A stretch of DNA of 64,000 nucleotides from Bordetella genomosp. 4 (GTDB lineage: Bacteria > Pseudomonadota > Gammaproteobacteria > Burkholderiales > Burkholderiaceae_B), in the NCBI RefSeq assembly GCF_002261185.1, contig NZ_NEVQ01000001.1, forward strand, positions 248,001 to 312,000. Direction: 5' to 3'. The notes under the pieces were generated by a model, which was not told the origin of the DNA, made no database searches, and was given only the letters and a program-made list of their open reading frames with translations. The translations under genes and the position numbers were made by a program. This document shows positions 36,575-46,182 of the stretch, one piece after another. The number at the start of each line of letters is the position of its first letter. The stretch's first letter is position 1.

Positions 36575-38017
36575 ATGCAAGCTGATCTGATCATTACGAA
36601 TGCCCTGCTGGTTGACGGCAGCGGCGCAGAACCCGTGCGGGGTCATCTAGCCATTAAAGGCGAGCGTATTGCCGCGCTGGGCGATTTCCCGTGTCCGGAC
36701 GGTGTCCCGGTCCTGGATGCCGCCGGGCGCGTATTAGCGCCGGGTTTTATCGACTCGCATACGCATGATGATGGCTATCTACTGGCACACCCGGAAATGA
36801 CGCCCAAGGTGTCGCAGGGCATCACGAGTGTGGTGACGGGTAACTGCGGCATCAGCCTGGCCCCGCTGACGCGTCAGGATGTGCCGCAGCCGCTGGACCT
36901 GCTCGGCCCTGCCGAGTTGTTCCGTTTTTCCACATTTGCGCAGTGGATAGAGGCTTTGCGTGAGGCGCCGGCCGCCACCAATGTGATTCCATTGGTGGGG
37001 CACACGACGCTGCGTGTGGCGGTGATGGGCGATGCGGTCGATCGCGCAGCCGACGCGGGTGAGCGTCAGGCCATGCGCGAGCTGCTGGCCGAGGCGTTGG
37101 CCGCAGGCGCTTTCGGTGTATCGACCGGTACGTTCTATCCCCCTGCCGCTGCTGCGCCCACCGACGAGATCATCGATGTTTGCGCGCCGATGGCTGGACG
37201 TCATGTCATTTACGCGACGCATTTACGCGATGAAGCCGATCACGTCGTGCCGGCGATGGAGGAGGCGCTGGCCATCGGGCGTGCCGTCGACGCCCGGGTC
37301 GTGTTCTCACATCACAAAGTCGCCGGCAGCCGCAATCATGGCCGCACCCGCGAAACGCTCGACATGATCACCCGGGCCGCGGCGAGTCAGCCAGTCTGCC
37401 TGGATTGCCATCCGTACCCTGCGACATCCACGATGCTGCGCCTGGACCGTGTGCGCATTGCCAGCCGCACCATGATCACCTGGTCCAAAGGGTATCCGGC
37501 GGCCACGGGGCGCGATTACGCCGATGTAAAGGCCGAGCTGGGCCTGGACGACGAAGCCATGCTGGCGCGGCTGGCGCCCGCGGGCGCGATCTATTTTCTG
37601 ATGGACCCCAACGATGTGCGGCGTATTTTCCAACACCCGCTCACCATGGTCGGATCTGATGGCCTGCCCTTTGATCCGCACCCGCATCCGCGTCAATGGG
37701 GCACTTTTCCCCAGGTGTTGCGCCGCTTGGTGCGCGAAGAAGGCGTGTTGACGCTCACGGCGGCCATTCATCGCATGACGGGATTGGCTGCGACCCAGTA
37801 TGGCCTGGCGCAGCGGGGCCTGCTCCAGCCCGGTTATTATGCTGACTTGGTGTTGCTTGACCCGGAGCGCGTCAACGATCTGGCGACCTTTGAAAAACCC
37901 GTCCAGGTCAGTCAAGGCATTGACGGAGTCTGGGTCAACGGCCAATCGGTCTGGGATGGCAATCAAGCCAGCGGCGCACGGCCAGGCCGGGTGTTGCGAC
38001 CCGGGGCGCCGGCATGA
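36575..38017 (+). CDS. N-acyl-D-amino-acid deacylase (D-aminoacylase, amidohydrolase superfamily)
   Basis: 480 aa. An N-terminal beta domain (ADLIITNALLVDGSGAEPVRGHLAIKGERIAALG) leads into the metal site GFIDSHTHDD, then KVSQGITSVVTGNCGISLAP, which is diagnostic of D-aminoacylase and dihydroorotase-like relatives. Further motifs are GVSTGTFYPPAA, FSHHKVAG, VGSDGLPFDPHPHPRQWGTF and LAQRGLLQPGYYADLVLLDPE. The enzyme hydrolyses N-acyl-D-amino acids to D-amino acids and a carboxylate in the cytoplasm. Exact substrate preference is unknown. It lies between a Bug receptor and an amino-acid racemase. Confidence 0.9.
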   Translation: MQADLIITNALLVDGSGAEPVRGHLAIKGERIAALGDFPCPDGVPVLDAAGRVLAPGFIDSHTHDDGYLLAHPEMTPKVSQGITSVVTGNCGISLAPLTRQDVPQPLDLLGPAELFRFSTFAQWIEALREAPAATNVIPLVGHTTLRVAVMGDAVDRAADAGERQAMRELLAEALAAGAFGVSTGTFYPPAAAAPTDEIIDVCAPMAGRHVIYATHLRDEADHVVPAMEEALAIGRAVDARVVFSHHKVAGSRNHGRTRETLDMITRAAASQPVCLDCHPYPATSTMLRLDRVRIASRTMITWSKGYPAATGRDYADVKAELGLDDEAMLARLAPAGAIYFLMDPNDVRRIFQHPLTMVGSDGLPFDPHPHPRQWGTFPQVLRRLVREEGVLTLTAAIHRMTGLAATQYGLAQRGLLQPGYYADLVLLDPERVNDLATFEKPVQVSQGIDGVWVNGQSVWDGNQASGARPGRVLRPGAPA

Positions 38018-38081
38018 GCCCATAGCGGCCGCCGCAACAAGCAGAATTGGAATGGAGCGCCGGCCGGGCGCTCGTATGTGC

Positions 38082-38816
38082 ATGGAAACGAAACGTATGT
38101 TGGGTGTATTGGGTGGGATGGGACCGATGGCGGGCGCAGCGTTTGCGCTGCGATTGGCGGCGCTGACGCCGGCTGACAGGGATCAGGAGCACATTCCTGT
38201 TCTGCTGTTGAATGATCCGCGGATACCCGACCGCAGTACCGCCCGGCTGGCCGGCGGCGAAGACCCCTTGCCAGCGATGCGCGCCGGCATCGAGTTTCTG
38301 AATACGTCGGGGGCGGATCTGATCGCCATTCCCTGCAATACCGCGCACCTCTGGTACGACGAATTGGCCGAGGCCTCGCAATGTCCCGTGCTGCATATCA
38401 TCGAGGCCGTTGCCGACGACCTGCGCCGTCAAGGCGTGGCGCGGGGCCGGATCGGATTGATGGGTACCGCGGCGACATTGGCGTTGGGCCTGTATCAACG
38501 CACCCTGGAGCAGCACGGCTACGAATGCATCGTGCCGCAGGACGACGAGGTAGAGTCATTGTGTATGACGTCTATTCGTGCGGTGAAATCCAACCGGCTG
38601 GATGATTCTCTGGCGCCTGCTGTGGAATGCGTGCAGCGGTTGCGGGCACGCGGCGCTGATGCCGTCGTGTTGGGATGCACCGAGTTGCCGTTGGCCATTC
38701 CTCACGCGGTGCGGCCGTCTTTGGGCATGGTGACAACCGATTCGATTGATGCGCTCGCTCTGGCTGTCATTGAGCATTATCAAAAGGCGGGCAAGCTCGC
38801 GACGCATCGCGATTAG
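38082..38816 (+). CDS. Aspartate/glutamate racemase family protein
   Basis: 244 aa from the ATG at 38082; ATGs at 38052, 38076 and 38097 are alternatives and none has a strong ribosome site. The fold begins MLGVLGGMGPMAGAAF, with catalytic cysteines in IAIPCNTAHLWYD and VVLGCTELPLAI, and DDEVESL and ALAVIEH late in the chain. Two active-site Cys are present, so it should be a functional PLP-independent racemase. Together with the upstream deacylase it could turn released D-amino acids into catabolisable L forms, or interconvert D/L Asp or Glu. Confidence 0.88.
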   Translation: METKRMLGVLGGMGPMAGAAFALRLAALTPADRDQEHIPVLLLNDPRIPDRSTARLAGGEDPLPAMRAGIEFLNTSGADLIAIPCNTAHLWYDELAEASQCPVLHIIEAVADDLRRQGVARGRIGLMGTAATLALGLYQRTLEQHGYECIVPQDDEVESLCMTSIRAVKSNRLDDSLAPAVECVQRLRARGADAVVLGCTELPLAIPHAVRPSLGMVTTDSIDALALAVIEHYQKAGKLATHRD

Positions 38817-38947
38817 AAATAGTCGGGCGTGAATTACCCTGTTTTTGACCGTTCAGGTTTTCAGTTGTGGCTGGGTTGGATGGCCTGCTGAAGGGGGCAC
38901 TGAGCGTTGCAGTGTGGGCAGGATGGGGGGATCGAGTGCTATTGGAC

Positions 38948-39099
38948 GTCGAGGCGGGGCAGTGACCGTGTTGGCGCTTCACGGAGTCGGTCGGCCGCCT
39001 GCGCGGCCGACATCGCTTCGTCAACCTCGTCGCTACGCTCCTTCGGTTTCCCTCGCTCGACTCCGAGGCGCGCCAACACGGTCACTGCCCCGCCTCGAC
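38948..39099. repeat. 152-bp palindromic element with 30-bp perfect terminal inverted repeats
   Basis: Arms 38948-38977 and 39070-39099 are exact reverse complements over 30 bp (outer ends GTCGAGGCGGGGCAG / CTGCCCCGCCTCGAC). Inside lie further nested arms CGGAGTCG (38982-38989) / CGACTCCG (39058-39065) and a central 9-bp hairpin GTCGGCCGC / GCGGCCGAC with loop CTGC (38990-39011). It has no reading frame of note and no obvious target-site duplication. It resembles a MITE or complex REP-type element. Confidence 0.75.
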
Positions 39100-39192
39100 T
39101 CGCAGAGTCTCTGATTCCCTCATCGCTGGCACGGCTGATCTACGTAGGCTTCGTAGGCACAGGCGTTTGCAAGGAGGAAGATCTTGCAGGGC

Positions 39193-39232
39193 CGCTATTC
39201 ATGGCCGCCTACGGGCGCGGCCATGAATAGCG
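39193..39232. repeat. 16-bp perfect hairpin
   Basis: CGCTATTCATGGCCGC (39193-39208) and GCGGCCATGAATAGCG (39217-39232) are exact reverse complements around an 8-nt loop. It lies 93 bp from the larger palindromic element. There is no T-tract, so it is not an ordinary terminator. Confidence 0.75.
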
Positions 39233-39531
39233 TTCGGGATCTGCATGCGAAGGCTTTGGCATCGGAGATGAACAGAAGATCTCTCGAGCTACGATTTCGT
39301 TATACCTAGAGATGAGCTGCGCATCATCGTCGCATGCATCAACTCTGGCCAAGCAGATCTTCCAAACTGGCAACACGCCACCCCGCCGCATGCCCGGACC
39401 GATTGCCTCGGCTCGACGTCCATAAGCACACCACCCTAGCCCCACCTAAACCCCTGACAAAACCCACAAGACAACAACCCCGCATTATCTCTATCGATAC
39501 CCGCAATCGCTGTATTCAAGACCAATGAAAT

Positions 39532-39565
39532 AAAAACGGCCAGCCCCCGCAGGAACTGGCCGTTT
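39532..39565 (-). terminator. Rho-independent terminator of gltBD
   Basis: On the minus strand AAACGGCCAG (39565-39556) pairs with CTGGCCGTTT (39543-39534), a 10-bp stem with a 12-nt loop, ending in a T-rich run TTTTTATTT. It lies 20 nt after the gltD stop. Confidence 0.85.
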
Positions 39566-39584
39566 GATGGAATGACGGCGTCAA

Positions 39585-41051
39585 TCAGCGCGGCAATTCG
39601 CTTGCACCCATCAGATACTCATCCACCGAGCGAGCGCATTGACGTCCTTCGCGAATGGCCCAGACCACCAGCGATTGGCCGCGACGCATGTCGCCAGCGG
39701 CAAAGACCTTATCGACATTGGTGCGATAGTCGTCAGTATTCGCGCGCACATTGTCACGTGCATCGCGATCCACGCCAAAGGCGTCCAACACCTGCTGCAC
39801 AGGCGAAACAAAGCCCATTGCCAACAGCACCAGATCGGCCTGGATTTCGAATTCCGAGCCTTCGACCTCGCGCATTTTCATCTGGCCGGTGGCTTCGTCC
39901 TTGAACCATTCGACACGCGCGCCGACCAGCTTCTCGACTTTGCCGTTACTGCCTTTGAGCAGCTTGGTCGTTATCGACCAGTCGCGTTCGCAGCCCTCTT
40001 CGTGCGACGACGAGGTGCGCATCTTCAAGGGCCAGTACGGCCACACGAGCGGCTTGTTTTCCGACTCGGGCGGTTGAGGCATCAGTTCGAACTGCGTGAC
40101 CGAAGCCGCGCCATGGCGGTTGCTGGTGCCCACGCAATCCGAGCCCGTATCACCGCCGCCGATCACGACGACGTGCTTGCCCTTGGCCAGCGTTTGCTTG
40201 GTCAGGCGATCGCCTGCGACGGCCTTATTCTGCTGACGCAGGAAGTCCATGGCAAAGTACACGCCCTCGAGCTCGCGGCCCGGCACGGGCAGATCGCGCG
40301 GCGTTTCCGAGCCGCCCGTCATGACGACAGCATCGAATTCATCAATCAACGATTGTGGCGTGCGCACCGTCAGTCCATCGGCTACGGCGTCGCTGGCATT
40401 GCCCACATATGTGGAGGGTGAGAACTCGACGCCTTCGGCTTCCATCTGCGCGATGCGGCGGTCGATCTGCGATTTCTCCAGCTTGAAATCAGGGATGCCG
40501 TAGCGTAGCAATCCACCGATGCGGTCGCTTTTCTCGAACACCGTCACGGCATGGCCCACGCGTGCCAACTGTTGTGCGCATGCCAGGCCGGAGGGGCCGG
40601 AGCCTACGACCGCGACTTTCTTGCCGGTCTTGCGGGCAGGGACTTGAGGCACTACCCAGCCTTCGGCCCAGCCCTTGTCGATGATGGCGTGCTCGATCGA
40701 TTTGATGCCCACCGCATCGCTGTTGATGTTGAGGGTACAGGCCGCCTCGCACGGCGCCGGACAAATGCGCCCGGTGAACTCCGGAAAGTTGTTCGTCGAA
40801 TGCAAGACATGCAGCGCGCGGCGCCATTCCTGACGGTAGACCAGGTCGTTCCAGTCAGGAATGATGTTGTTGACCGGGCAGCCGTTGTTGCAGAACGGAA
40901 TGCCGCAGTCCATACAGCGAGCCGCTTGCTGCTTGGACTGTTCATCGGTCAGGTGCAGAACGAATTCACGCCAGTTTTTCAGGCGTTTTTGCGGAACTTC
41001 AGAGGCTTCCTGCAGCCGCTGATATTCCATAAAGCCAGTGATTTTTCCCAT
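39585..41051 (-). CDS. gltD: Glutamate synthase (NADPH) small subunit GltD
   Basis: 488 aa. The N-terminal Fe-S region is [17 protein letters not shown] and CPAPCEAAC (two [4Fe-4S] clusters), followed by the FAD-binding Rossmann motif [13 protein letters not shown] (about residue 147), [18 protein letters not shown], the NADPH motif [13 protein letters not shown], and the C-terminal FAD-contact [18 protein letters not shown]. It oxidises NADPH and passes electrons to GltB for reductive amination of 2-oxoglutarate. It starts 16 nt after gltB and ends at a strong terminator. Confidence 0.97.
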   Translation of the reverse strand: MGKITGFMEYQRLQEASEVPQKRLKNWREFVLHLTDEQSKQQAARCMDCGIPFCNNGCPVNNIIPDWNDLVYRQEWRRALHVLHSTNNFPEFTGRICPAPCEAACTLNINSDAVGIKSIEHAIIDKGWAEGWVVPQVPARKTGKKVAVVGSGPSGLACAQQLARVGHAVTVFEKSDRIGGLLRYGIPDFKLEKSQIDRRIAQMEAEGVEFSPSTYVGNASDAVADGLTVRTPQSLIDEFDAVVMTGGSETPRDLPVPGRELEGVYFAMDFLRQQNKAVAGDRLTKQTLAKGKHVVVIGGGDTGSDCVGTSNRHGAASVTQFELMPQPPESENKPLVWPYWPLKMRTSSSHEEGCERDWSITTKLLKGSNGKVEKLVGARVEWFKDEATGQMKMREVEGSEFEIQADLVLLAMGFVSPVQQVLDAFGVDRDARDNVRANTDDYRTNVDKVFAAGDMRRGQSLVVWAIREGRQCARSVDEYLMGASELPR

Positions 41052-41067
41052 GATCGGTCCTTAGGCC

Positions 41068-44000
41068 TTATGCAGCCAATTGTTCAGGATTGGCTGCACG
41101 CCACATTTCGCCCAATGCGCGGCGGTACTCCGTCGGCATTACTTTGATGAACTTACCGCGCGAGGTTTCCCAGTCGCCCAGGATTTCCCGGGCGCGGAAG
41201 CTGCCGGTATAACGGAAGTGATCTTCGATCAGCTTGCGCAGGATCGCCTCGTCGGTGTCGCGTTCGCCACCGCGCTGGGCACTGTGCCAGCCCGATTGAT
41301 CGTTCTGCGCCAGTTGCTCCGCGTGCGGCACGATGCCTTCCAGTTCGACCATCGACAGGTTGCAACGGTGTTTGAAGCTGCGATCCGGATCCCAGACGTA
41401 GGCCACGCCGCCCGACATCCCGGCCGCGAAGTTGCGGCCGGTTTCACCCAGCACCACGACCGTACCGCCGGTCATGTATTCGCAACCATGGTCGCCGGTG
41501 CCTTCGACAACGGTGGCCGCGCCCGAGTTACGCACGGCAAAGCGCTCACCTGCTACGCCATTGAAGAACGCCTCGCCAGCCAAAGCGCCGTACAGCACCG
41601 TATTACCGACGATGATGTGATCGGGACCGAAGCCGCGGAAGTCATTAGGCGAGCGCACGATGATGCGGCCGCCCGACAGGCCCTTGCCCACGTAGTCGTT
41701 GCCTTCGCCCACCAGATCCAGCGTGATGCCATGAGCCAGGAACGCGCCAAAGCTCTGTCCTGCCGTGCCATTGCACTGAATGTGGATGGTGTCGTCAGGC
41801 AGGCCATCGTGACCGTAGCGTGCCGCGACCGCGCCTGACAGCATGGCGCCGATCGTACGATTGCGGTTGCGCACCGGCGTGATGAACGAGACTTTCTCGC
41901 CGCGTTCCAGCGCAGGCTTGCTGCGTTCGATCAACAGGTGATCCAGCGCGCCGGCCAGGCCGTGGTCTTGCGTTTCGGTTTGACGCTTTTCGGTATCGAT
42001 CTGCGGCTGATAGAACACGCGGCCGAAATCCAGGCCTTGCGCTTTCCAGTGCTCGATGCCGGCACGCATGTCCAGCAGGTCCGAACGGCCGATCAGGTCG
42101 TCGAATTTGCGGATGCCCAGCTGCGCCATGATTTCGCGGACCTCTTCGGCGATAAAGAAGAAGAAGTTCACGACGTGTTCAGGCTTGCCCTGGAATTTGC
42201 GGCGCAGGACGGGGTCCTGCGTGGCCACACCCACCGGGCAGGTGTTCAGGTGGCATTTGCGCATCATGATGCAGCCTTCCACGACCAGCGGTGCGGTCGC
42301 AAAGCCGAATTCGTCCGCACCCAGCAGCGCGCCGATGACGACGTCGCGGCCGGTCTTCATTTGACCGTCGGCCTGCACGCGAATGCGGCTGCGCAGACGG
42401 TTGAGCACCAGCGTCTGCTGCGTTTCGGCCAGGCCCAGCTCCCAGGGCGTGCCCACATGCTTGATCGACGAGACGGGCGATGCGCCAGTGCCGCCGTCAT
42501 GGCCGGCGATCACCACGTGATCGGCTTTCGCCTTGGCCACACCCGCGGCCACAGTGCCCACGCCCACTTCGGACACGAGCTTGACCGAGATCGACGACTT
42601 GCTGTTGACGTTCTTCAGATCGTGAATCAGCTGAGCCAGATCCTCGATCGAATAAATGTCGTGGTGCGGTGGGGGCGAAATCAGGCCGACGCCAGGCACC
42701 GAGTAACGCAGCTTGGCGATGTAGTCCGTGACCTTGTGGCCTGGCAATTGACCGCCCTCGCCGGGCTTGGCGCCCTGCGCCATCTTGATCTGGATCTGAT
42801 CGGCGCTGCTCAGGTATTCGGCAGTGACGCCAAAACGGCCGGACGCAACTTGTTTAATGCGCGAGCGTAGCGAGTCGCCGGCCTTCAGCGGGACATCGGC
42901 TTCGATGCGCTCGGAGCCCAGGACGGAAGCCAGCGTATCGCCATCTTTGATGGTGCTCTTGCCATCACGCATTTCGGCGCGGTAACGCAGCTCGTCTTCG
43001 CCGCCTTCGCCCGTGTTCGATTTACCGCCGATGCGGTTCATCGCGACAGCCAGCACCGAGTGGGCTTCTGTAGAGATAGAGCCCAGCGACATGGCGCCCG
43101 TGGCAAAACGTTTGACGATTTCCTTGGCCGGTTCGACGTCTTCCAGGGGAATCGCGCGCGAGGGATCAAAACGGAATTCGAACAAGCCGCGCAGCGTCAT
43201 GTGGCGGCGAGTTTGATCGTTGATGATCTGCGCGTATTCCTTGTACGTGCGGTAGTTGTTCGCACGCGAAGCGTGCTGCAGCTTGGCGATCGAGTCCGGC
43301 GTCCACATGTGCTCTTCGCCGCGGATACGGAATGCGTACTCGCCGCCTGCATCCAGGTCGTTGGCCAACACGGGATCGCTGCTGAAGGCCGCGCGATGCT
43401 GGCGCAGGGCTTCTTCAGCGACCTCGAAAATGCCGATGCCTTCGACGTTCGAAGCCGTACCGGTGAAGTATTTATCAACCAGGCTGCGTTGCAGGCCGAC
43501 GGCTTCGAAAATCTGCGCGCCGGTGTACGACATGTAGGTCGAGATGCCCATCTTGGACATGACCTTGTTCAGGCCCTTGCCGATGGCCTTGATGAAGTTC
43601 TTGACCGCTTTTTCCGGATCGGCCATGCGTCCCAGCGATTCCAGCGCCAGATACGGGTGGATTGCTTCGGCGCCGTAGCCGCCCAGCAGCGCGAAATGAT
43701 GCACCTCGCGGGCTGAGCCGGTTTCCACGACCAGGCCCGTTGCTGTGCGCAGGCCCGAACGGATCAGGTGCTGGTGGACTGCCGACGTGGCTAGCAACGC
43801 CGGGATAGCGACGCGCTCGCTGTCGACCAGACGGTCAGACACGATCAGAATGTTGTAGCCGCTTTGTACGGCATCCACTGCACGAGCGCACAACGCGGCC
43901 ACGCGGGCCTCGATGCCCTCGGAACCCCAGGCGGCCGGATAGGTGATATCCAGCTCGTAGCTGCGGAATTTCTTGCCGGTGACCTGCTCGATGTCGCGGA

Positions 44001-45804
44001 TCTGCGCCATGGCCGCGAAATCCAGCACCGGCTGCGAGACTTCCAGGCGCAGCGGCGGATTCACGTTGTTGATGTCCAGCAGGTTCGGCTTGGGACCGAT
44101 GAACGACACCAACGACATCACCATCTGTTCGCGGATGGGGTCGATCGGCGGGTTGGTCACCTGCGCGAACAACTGGCGGAAATAGTTGTAGAACGGCTTG
44201 GCGCGGTTCGACAGCACGGCCAGGGGGGCGTCGTTGCCCATCGAGCCGATGACTTCTTCACCAGACGTTGCCATCGGCTCCAGAATGAACTTGTAGTCTT
44301 CCTGGGTCCAGCCAAATGCTTGCTGGCGATCGAGCAACGAAATCGAGGATTCGGGCGCTTGCGCAGCCTGACGCGGTGTGGGCAGCGCCTCCAGTTTGAG
44401 CTGCAGGCGTTCGATCCATTGGCGGTACGGGCGGCTGTTGGCCAGCTGCAGCTTGATTTCCGTGTCGTCGATGATGCGGCCTTGTTCCAGATCGATCAGG
44501 AACATCTTGCCCGGCTGCAGGCGCCATTTTTTGACGATGCGATTTTCAGGGATCGACAGCGTGCCGGCTTCGGACGCCATGATGACCATATCGTCATCGG
44601 TAATCAGGTAGCGTGCGGGACGCAGGCCGTTGCGGTCCAGCGTGGCGCCGATCTGGCGGCCATCGGTGAAGGCCACGGCGGCAGGGCCGTCCCACGGTTC
44701 CATCATGGCCGCGTGATACTCGTAGAACGCACGGCGGCTCGCGTCCATCTGCGTATGCTGTTCCCAGGCCTCCGGGATCATCATCATCATCGCGTGCGAC
44801 AGCGAATAGCCCGAGTTCACGAGCAGTTCCAGGCAGTTGTCGAACGTTGCCGTGTCAGACTGCCCTTCGTACACAATGGGGTACAGCTTTTTCAGATCAT
44901 CGCCCAGCACGGCCGACTGCATCATGCCTTCGCGAGCGCGCAGCCAGTTGAAGTTGCCTTTCACGGTGTTGATCTCACCGTTGTGGGCAATCATGCGATA
45001 GGGGTGTGCCAGCGGCCAGGCGGGGAACGTATTGGTCGAGAAACGCTGGTGCACCAGCGCCAGAGCCGAAACTGTGCGCGGATCGGCCAGGTCGCGGTAG
45101 TAGCGGCCGACCTGATCGGCCAGCAACAAGCCTTTGTACACGACGGTGCGCACCGAGGCCGACGGCACGAAATATTCTTTGCCATGCGCCAGCTTCATTG
45201 CCTGGATGGCGTGGCTGGCGGTCTTGCGAATGACGTAGAGCTTGCGTTCCAGCGCGTCGGGCACCATCACGTCGGCGCCACGGCCGATGAACAACTGGCG
45301 GATGACAGGTTCGACCGAGCGCACCGTCGGCGACATCGGCATGTCGACGTCCACCGGCACGTCGCGCCAGCCCAGCACAATCTGGCCCTCGGCGCGCACG
45401 GCGCGTTCGAGTTCCTGCTCACAGGCCAGTCGCGAGGCGGTTTCCTTGGGCAGGAACATCATGGCCACACCGTATTCACCGGGCGGGGGCAGCGTGATGC
45501 CTTGCTGGCTCATTTCGTCGCGATAGAGAGCGTCCGGAATCTGAATCAGAATACCGGCACCATCGCCCATCAACTTGTCGGCGCCCACGGCACCGCGGTG
45601 ATCCAGGTTTTCCAGGATCTTCAGGCCTTGTTGAATGATGGCGTGGCTCTTGCGCCCTTTAATATGTGCAACAAACCCGACGCCACAGGCGTCGTGCTCA
45701 TGCTGCGGGCTGTACAGACCCTGTGCGGCGGGAATGCCGATGCGGGTTGCATCAATGGGCGTCGCCACCGGGCGACAGGAATCGGTTTGGGAATTCGAGG
45801 ACAT
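41068..45804 (-). CDS. gltB: Glutamate synthase (NADPH) large subunit GltB
   Basis: 1578 aa from the ATG at 45804, with GGAG seven bases upstream; an in-frame TTG at 45885 gives an unlikely extension. A ~39-residue propeptide precedes Cys40 in HDACGVGF, the N-terminal nucleophile of the type II amidotransferase after processing. The central domain and FMN-binding domain ([36 protein letters not shown]) follow, with the [3Fe-4S] site [15 protein letters not shown], then the C-terminal beta-helix GXGXG-type domain ([29 protein letters not shown]). With GltD it forms GOGAT, the high-affinity ammonium assimilation route. An NtrC-like site and candidate promoter lie upstream. Confidence 0.97.
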   Translation of the reverse strand: MSSNSQTDSCRPVATPIDATRIGIPAAQGLYSPQHEHDACGVGFVAHIKGRKSHAIIQQGLKILENLDHRGAVGADKLMGDGAGILIQIPDALYRDEMSQQGITLPPPGEYGVAMMFLPKETASRLACEQELERAVRAEGQIVLGWRDVPVDVDMPMSPTVRSVEPVIRQLFIGRGADVMVPDALERKLYVIRKTASHAIQAMKLAHGKEYFVPSASVRTVVYKGLLLADQVGRYYRDLADPRTVSALALVHQRFSTNTFPAWPLAHPYRMIAHNGEINTVKGNFNWLRAREGMMQSAVLGDDLKKLYPIVYEGQSDTATFDNCLELLVNSGYSLSHAMMMMIPEAWEQHTQMDASRRAFYEYHAAMMEPWDGPAAVAFTDGRQIGATLDRNGLRPARYLITDDDMVIMASEAGTLSIPENRIVKKWRLQPGKMFLIDLEQGRIIDDTEIKLQLANSRPYRQWIERLQLKLEALPTPRQAAQAPESSISLLDRQQAFGWTQEDYKFILEPMATSGEEVIGSMGNDAPLAVLSNRAKPFYNYFRQLFAQVTNPPIDPIREQMVMSLVSFIGPKPNLLDINNVNPPLRLEVSQPVLDFAAMAQIRDIEQVTGKKFRSYELDITYPAAWGSEGIEARVAALCARAVDAVQSGYNILIVSDRLVDSERVAIPALLATSAVHQHLIRSGLRTATGLVVETGSAREVHHFALLGGYGAEAIHPYLALESLGRMADPEKAVKNFIKAIGKGLNKVMSKMGISTYMSYTGAQIFEAVGLQRSLVDKYFTGTASNVEGIGIFEVAEEALRQHRAAFSSDPVLANDLDAGGEYAFRIRGEEHMWTPDSIAKLQHASRANNYRTYKEYAQIINDQTRRHMTLRGLFEFRFDPSRAIPLEDVEPAKEIVKRFATGAMSLGSISTEAHSVLAVAMNRIGGKSNTGEGGEDELRYRAEMRDGKSTIKDGDTLASVLGSERIEADVPLKAGDSLRSRIKQVASGRFGVTAEYLSSADQIQIKMAQGAKPGEGGQLPGHKVTDYIAKLRYSVPGVGLISPPPHHDIYSIEDLAQLIHDLKNVNSKSSISVKLVSEVGVGTVAAGVAKAKADHVVIAGHDGGTGASPVSSIKHVGTPWELGLAETQQTLVLNRLRSRIRVQADGQMKTGRDVVIGALLGADEFGFATAPLVVEGCIMMRKCHLNTCPVGVATQDPVLRRKFQGKPEHVVNFFFFIAEEVREIMAQLGIRKFDDLIGRSDLLDMRAGIEHWKAQGLDFGRVFYQPQIDTEKRQTETQDHGLAGALDHLLIERSKPALERGEKVSFITPVRNRNRTIGAMLSGAVAARYGHDGLPDDTIHIQCNGTAGQSFGAFLAHGITLDLVGEGNDYVGKGLSGGRIIVRSPNDFRGFGPDHIIVGNTVLYGALAGEAFFNGVAGERFAVRNSGAATVVEGTGDHGCEYMTGGTVVVLGETGRNFAAGMSGGVAYVWDPDRSFKHRCNLSMVELEGIVPHAEQLAQNDQSGWHSAQRGGERDTDEAILRKLIEDHFRYTGSFRAREILGDWETSRGKFIKVMPTEYRRALGEMWRAANPEQLAA

Positions 45805-45853
45805 AGCGCGCTCCGCAGAGAACTGCGTCGGAATGTTGCAGTGCAAGGTCTCG

Positions 45854-45882
45854 ACGATACTGCGGTACGGGTTAGGGTGCAA
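45854..45882 (-). promoter_or_regulatory. Candidate sigma-70 promoter of gltBD
   Basis: On the minus strand TTGCAC (45882-45877) and TATCGT (45859-45854) are separated by 17 nt. The predicted transcript start is near 45847, giving a leader of about 43 nt. No -24/-12 sigma-54 pair was found between here and the NtrC-like site. Confidence 0.4.
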
Positions 45883-45918
45883 CAAGAATAAATGTGGTAC
45901 GTCCCTAATTTAAATGAG

Positions 45919-45933
45919 GCACTATTTTGGTGC
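45919..45933. promoter_or_regulatory. NtrC-like dyad upstream of gltBD
   Basis: Read on the gltB strand the site is GCACCAAAATAGTGC, one mismatch from the NtrC-type dyad GCACC-N5-GGTGC. It is centred about 122 nt upstream of the gltB ATG and is bracketed by an 8-bp inverted repeat TACGTCCC (45898-45905) / GGGACGTA (45943-45950). The regulator is inferred. Confidence 0.45.
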
Positions 45934-46182
45934 TTGTATATGGGGACGTATTAAAAATTCATAATAATCAAATAGTTATAATTCGGTATTAATCCGTGTC
46001 AGAGGAAGTCGTGCTGTGATACGGCCAATCCGACATATTGCGTCCCCATTTTATTGCGATTTTTTGTTGCGGATTGGCGGCGCAGCGCTTGAATGAGCGA
46101 GCTCGCGGCCCCTCGTCATCGCCTTATGGTGCGGCGCATGAACTGATGTTTTGAGAAGAGCCGGCGCGTTGGCTCCGCAGAG

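Larger units (their letters stand above)
38817..39533. other. Non-coding stretch rich in inverted repeats
   Basis: About 700 bp between the racemase gene and the gltD terminator. No frame here shows domain-like sequence. It contains a 152-bp element with 30-bp perfect terminal inverted repeats (38948-39099), a 16-bp perfect hairpin (39193-39232), and imperfect symmetry around AGATCTTCC (39179/39356). The far end (39400-39530) is C- and A-rich and featureless. It looks like an insertion patch or decayed mobile DNA. Confidence 0.55.
45805..46182. other. Intergenic region between gltB and the transposase-like gene
   Basis: No gene is seen in these 378 bp. The gltB-proximal part holds the candidate promoter and NtrC-like dyad. 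The middle (45950-46020) is unusually AT-rich (TTAAAAATTCATAATAATC). A 9-bp exact inverted repeat ATGGGGACG (45940-45948) / CGTCCCCAT (46041-46049) spans that AT-rich block. The remaining ~130 bp towards the transposase-like gene's stop show nothing recognisable. Confidence 0.5.

Noticed and set aside
39209-39445. 78-codon minus-strand frame in the palindrome-rich gap
   Set aside because: It starts within the 16-bp hairpin, has no signal, domain or ribosome site, and no neighbour suggesting a role.
43864-45891. 675-codon plus-strand frame opposite gltB
   Set aside because: GC-rich coding DNA leaves the opposite strand open; the translation is His/Arg/Gln-rich without any domain, while the minus strand encodes an intact GltB.
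45805-45918. Sigma-54 promoter for gltBD
   Set aside because: The NtrC-like dyad invited the search, but no GG-N10-GC pair with acceptable flanks exists between it and the start codon.
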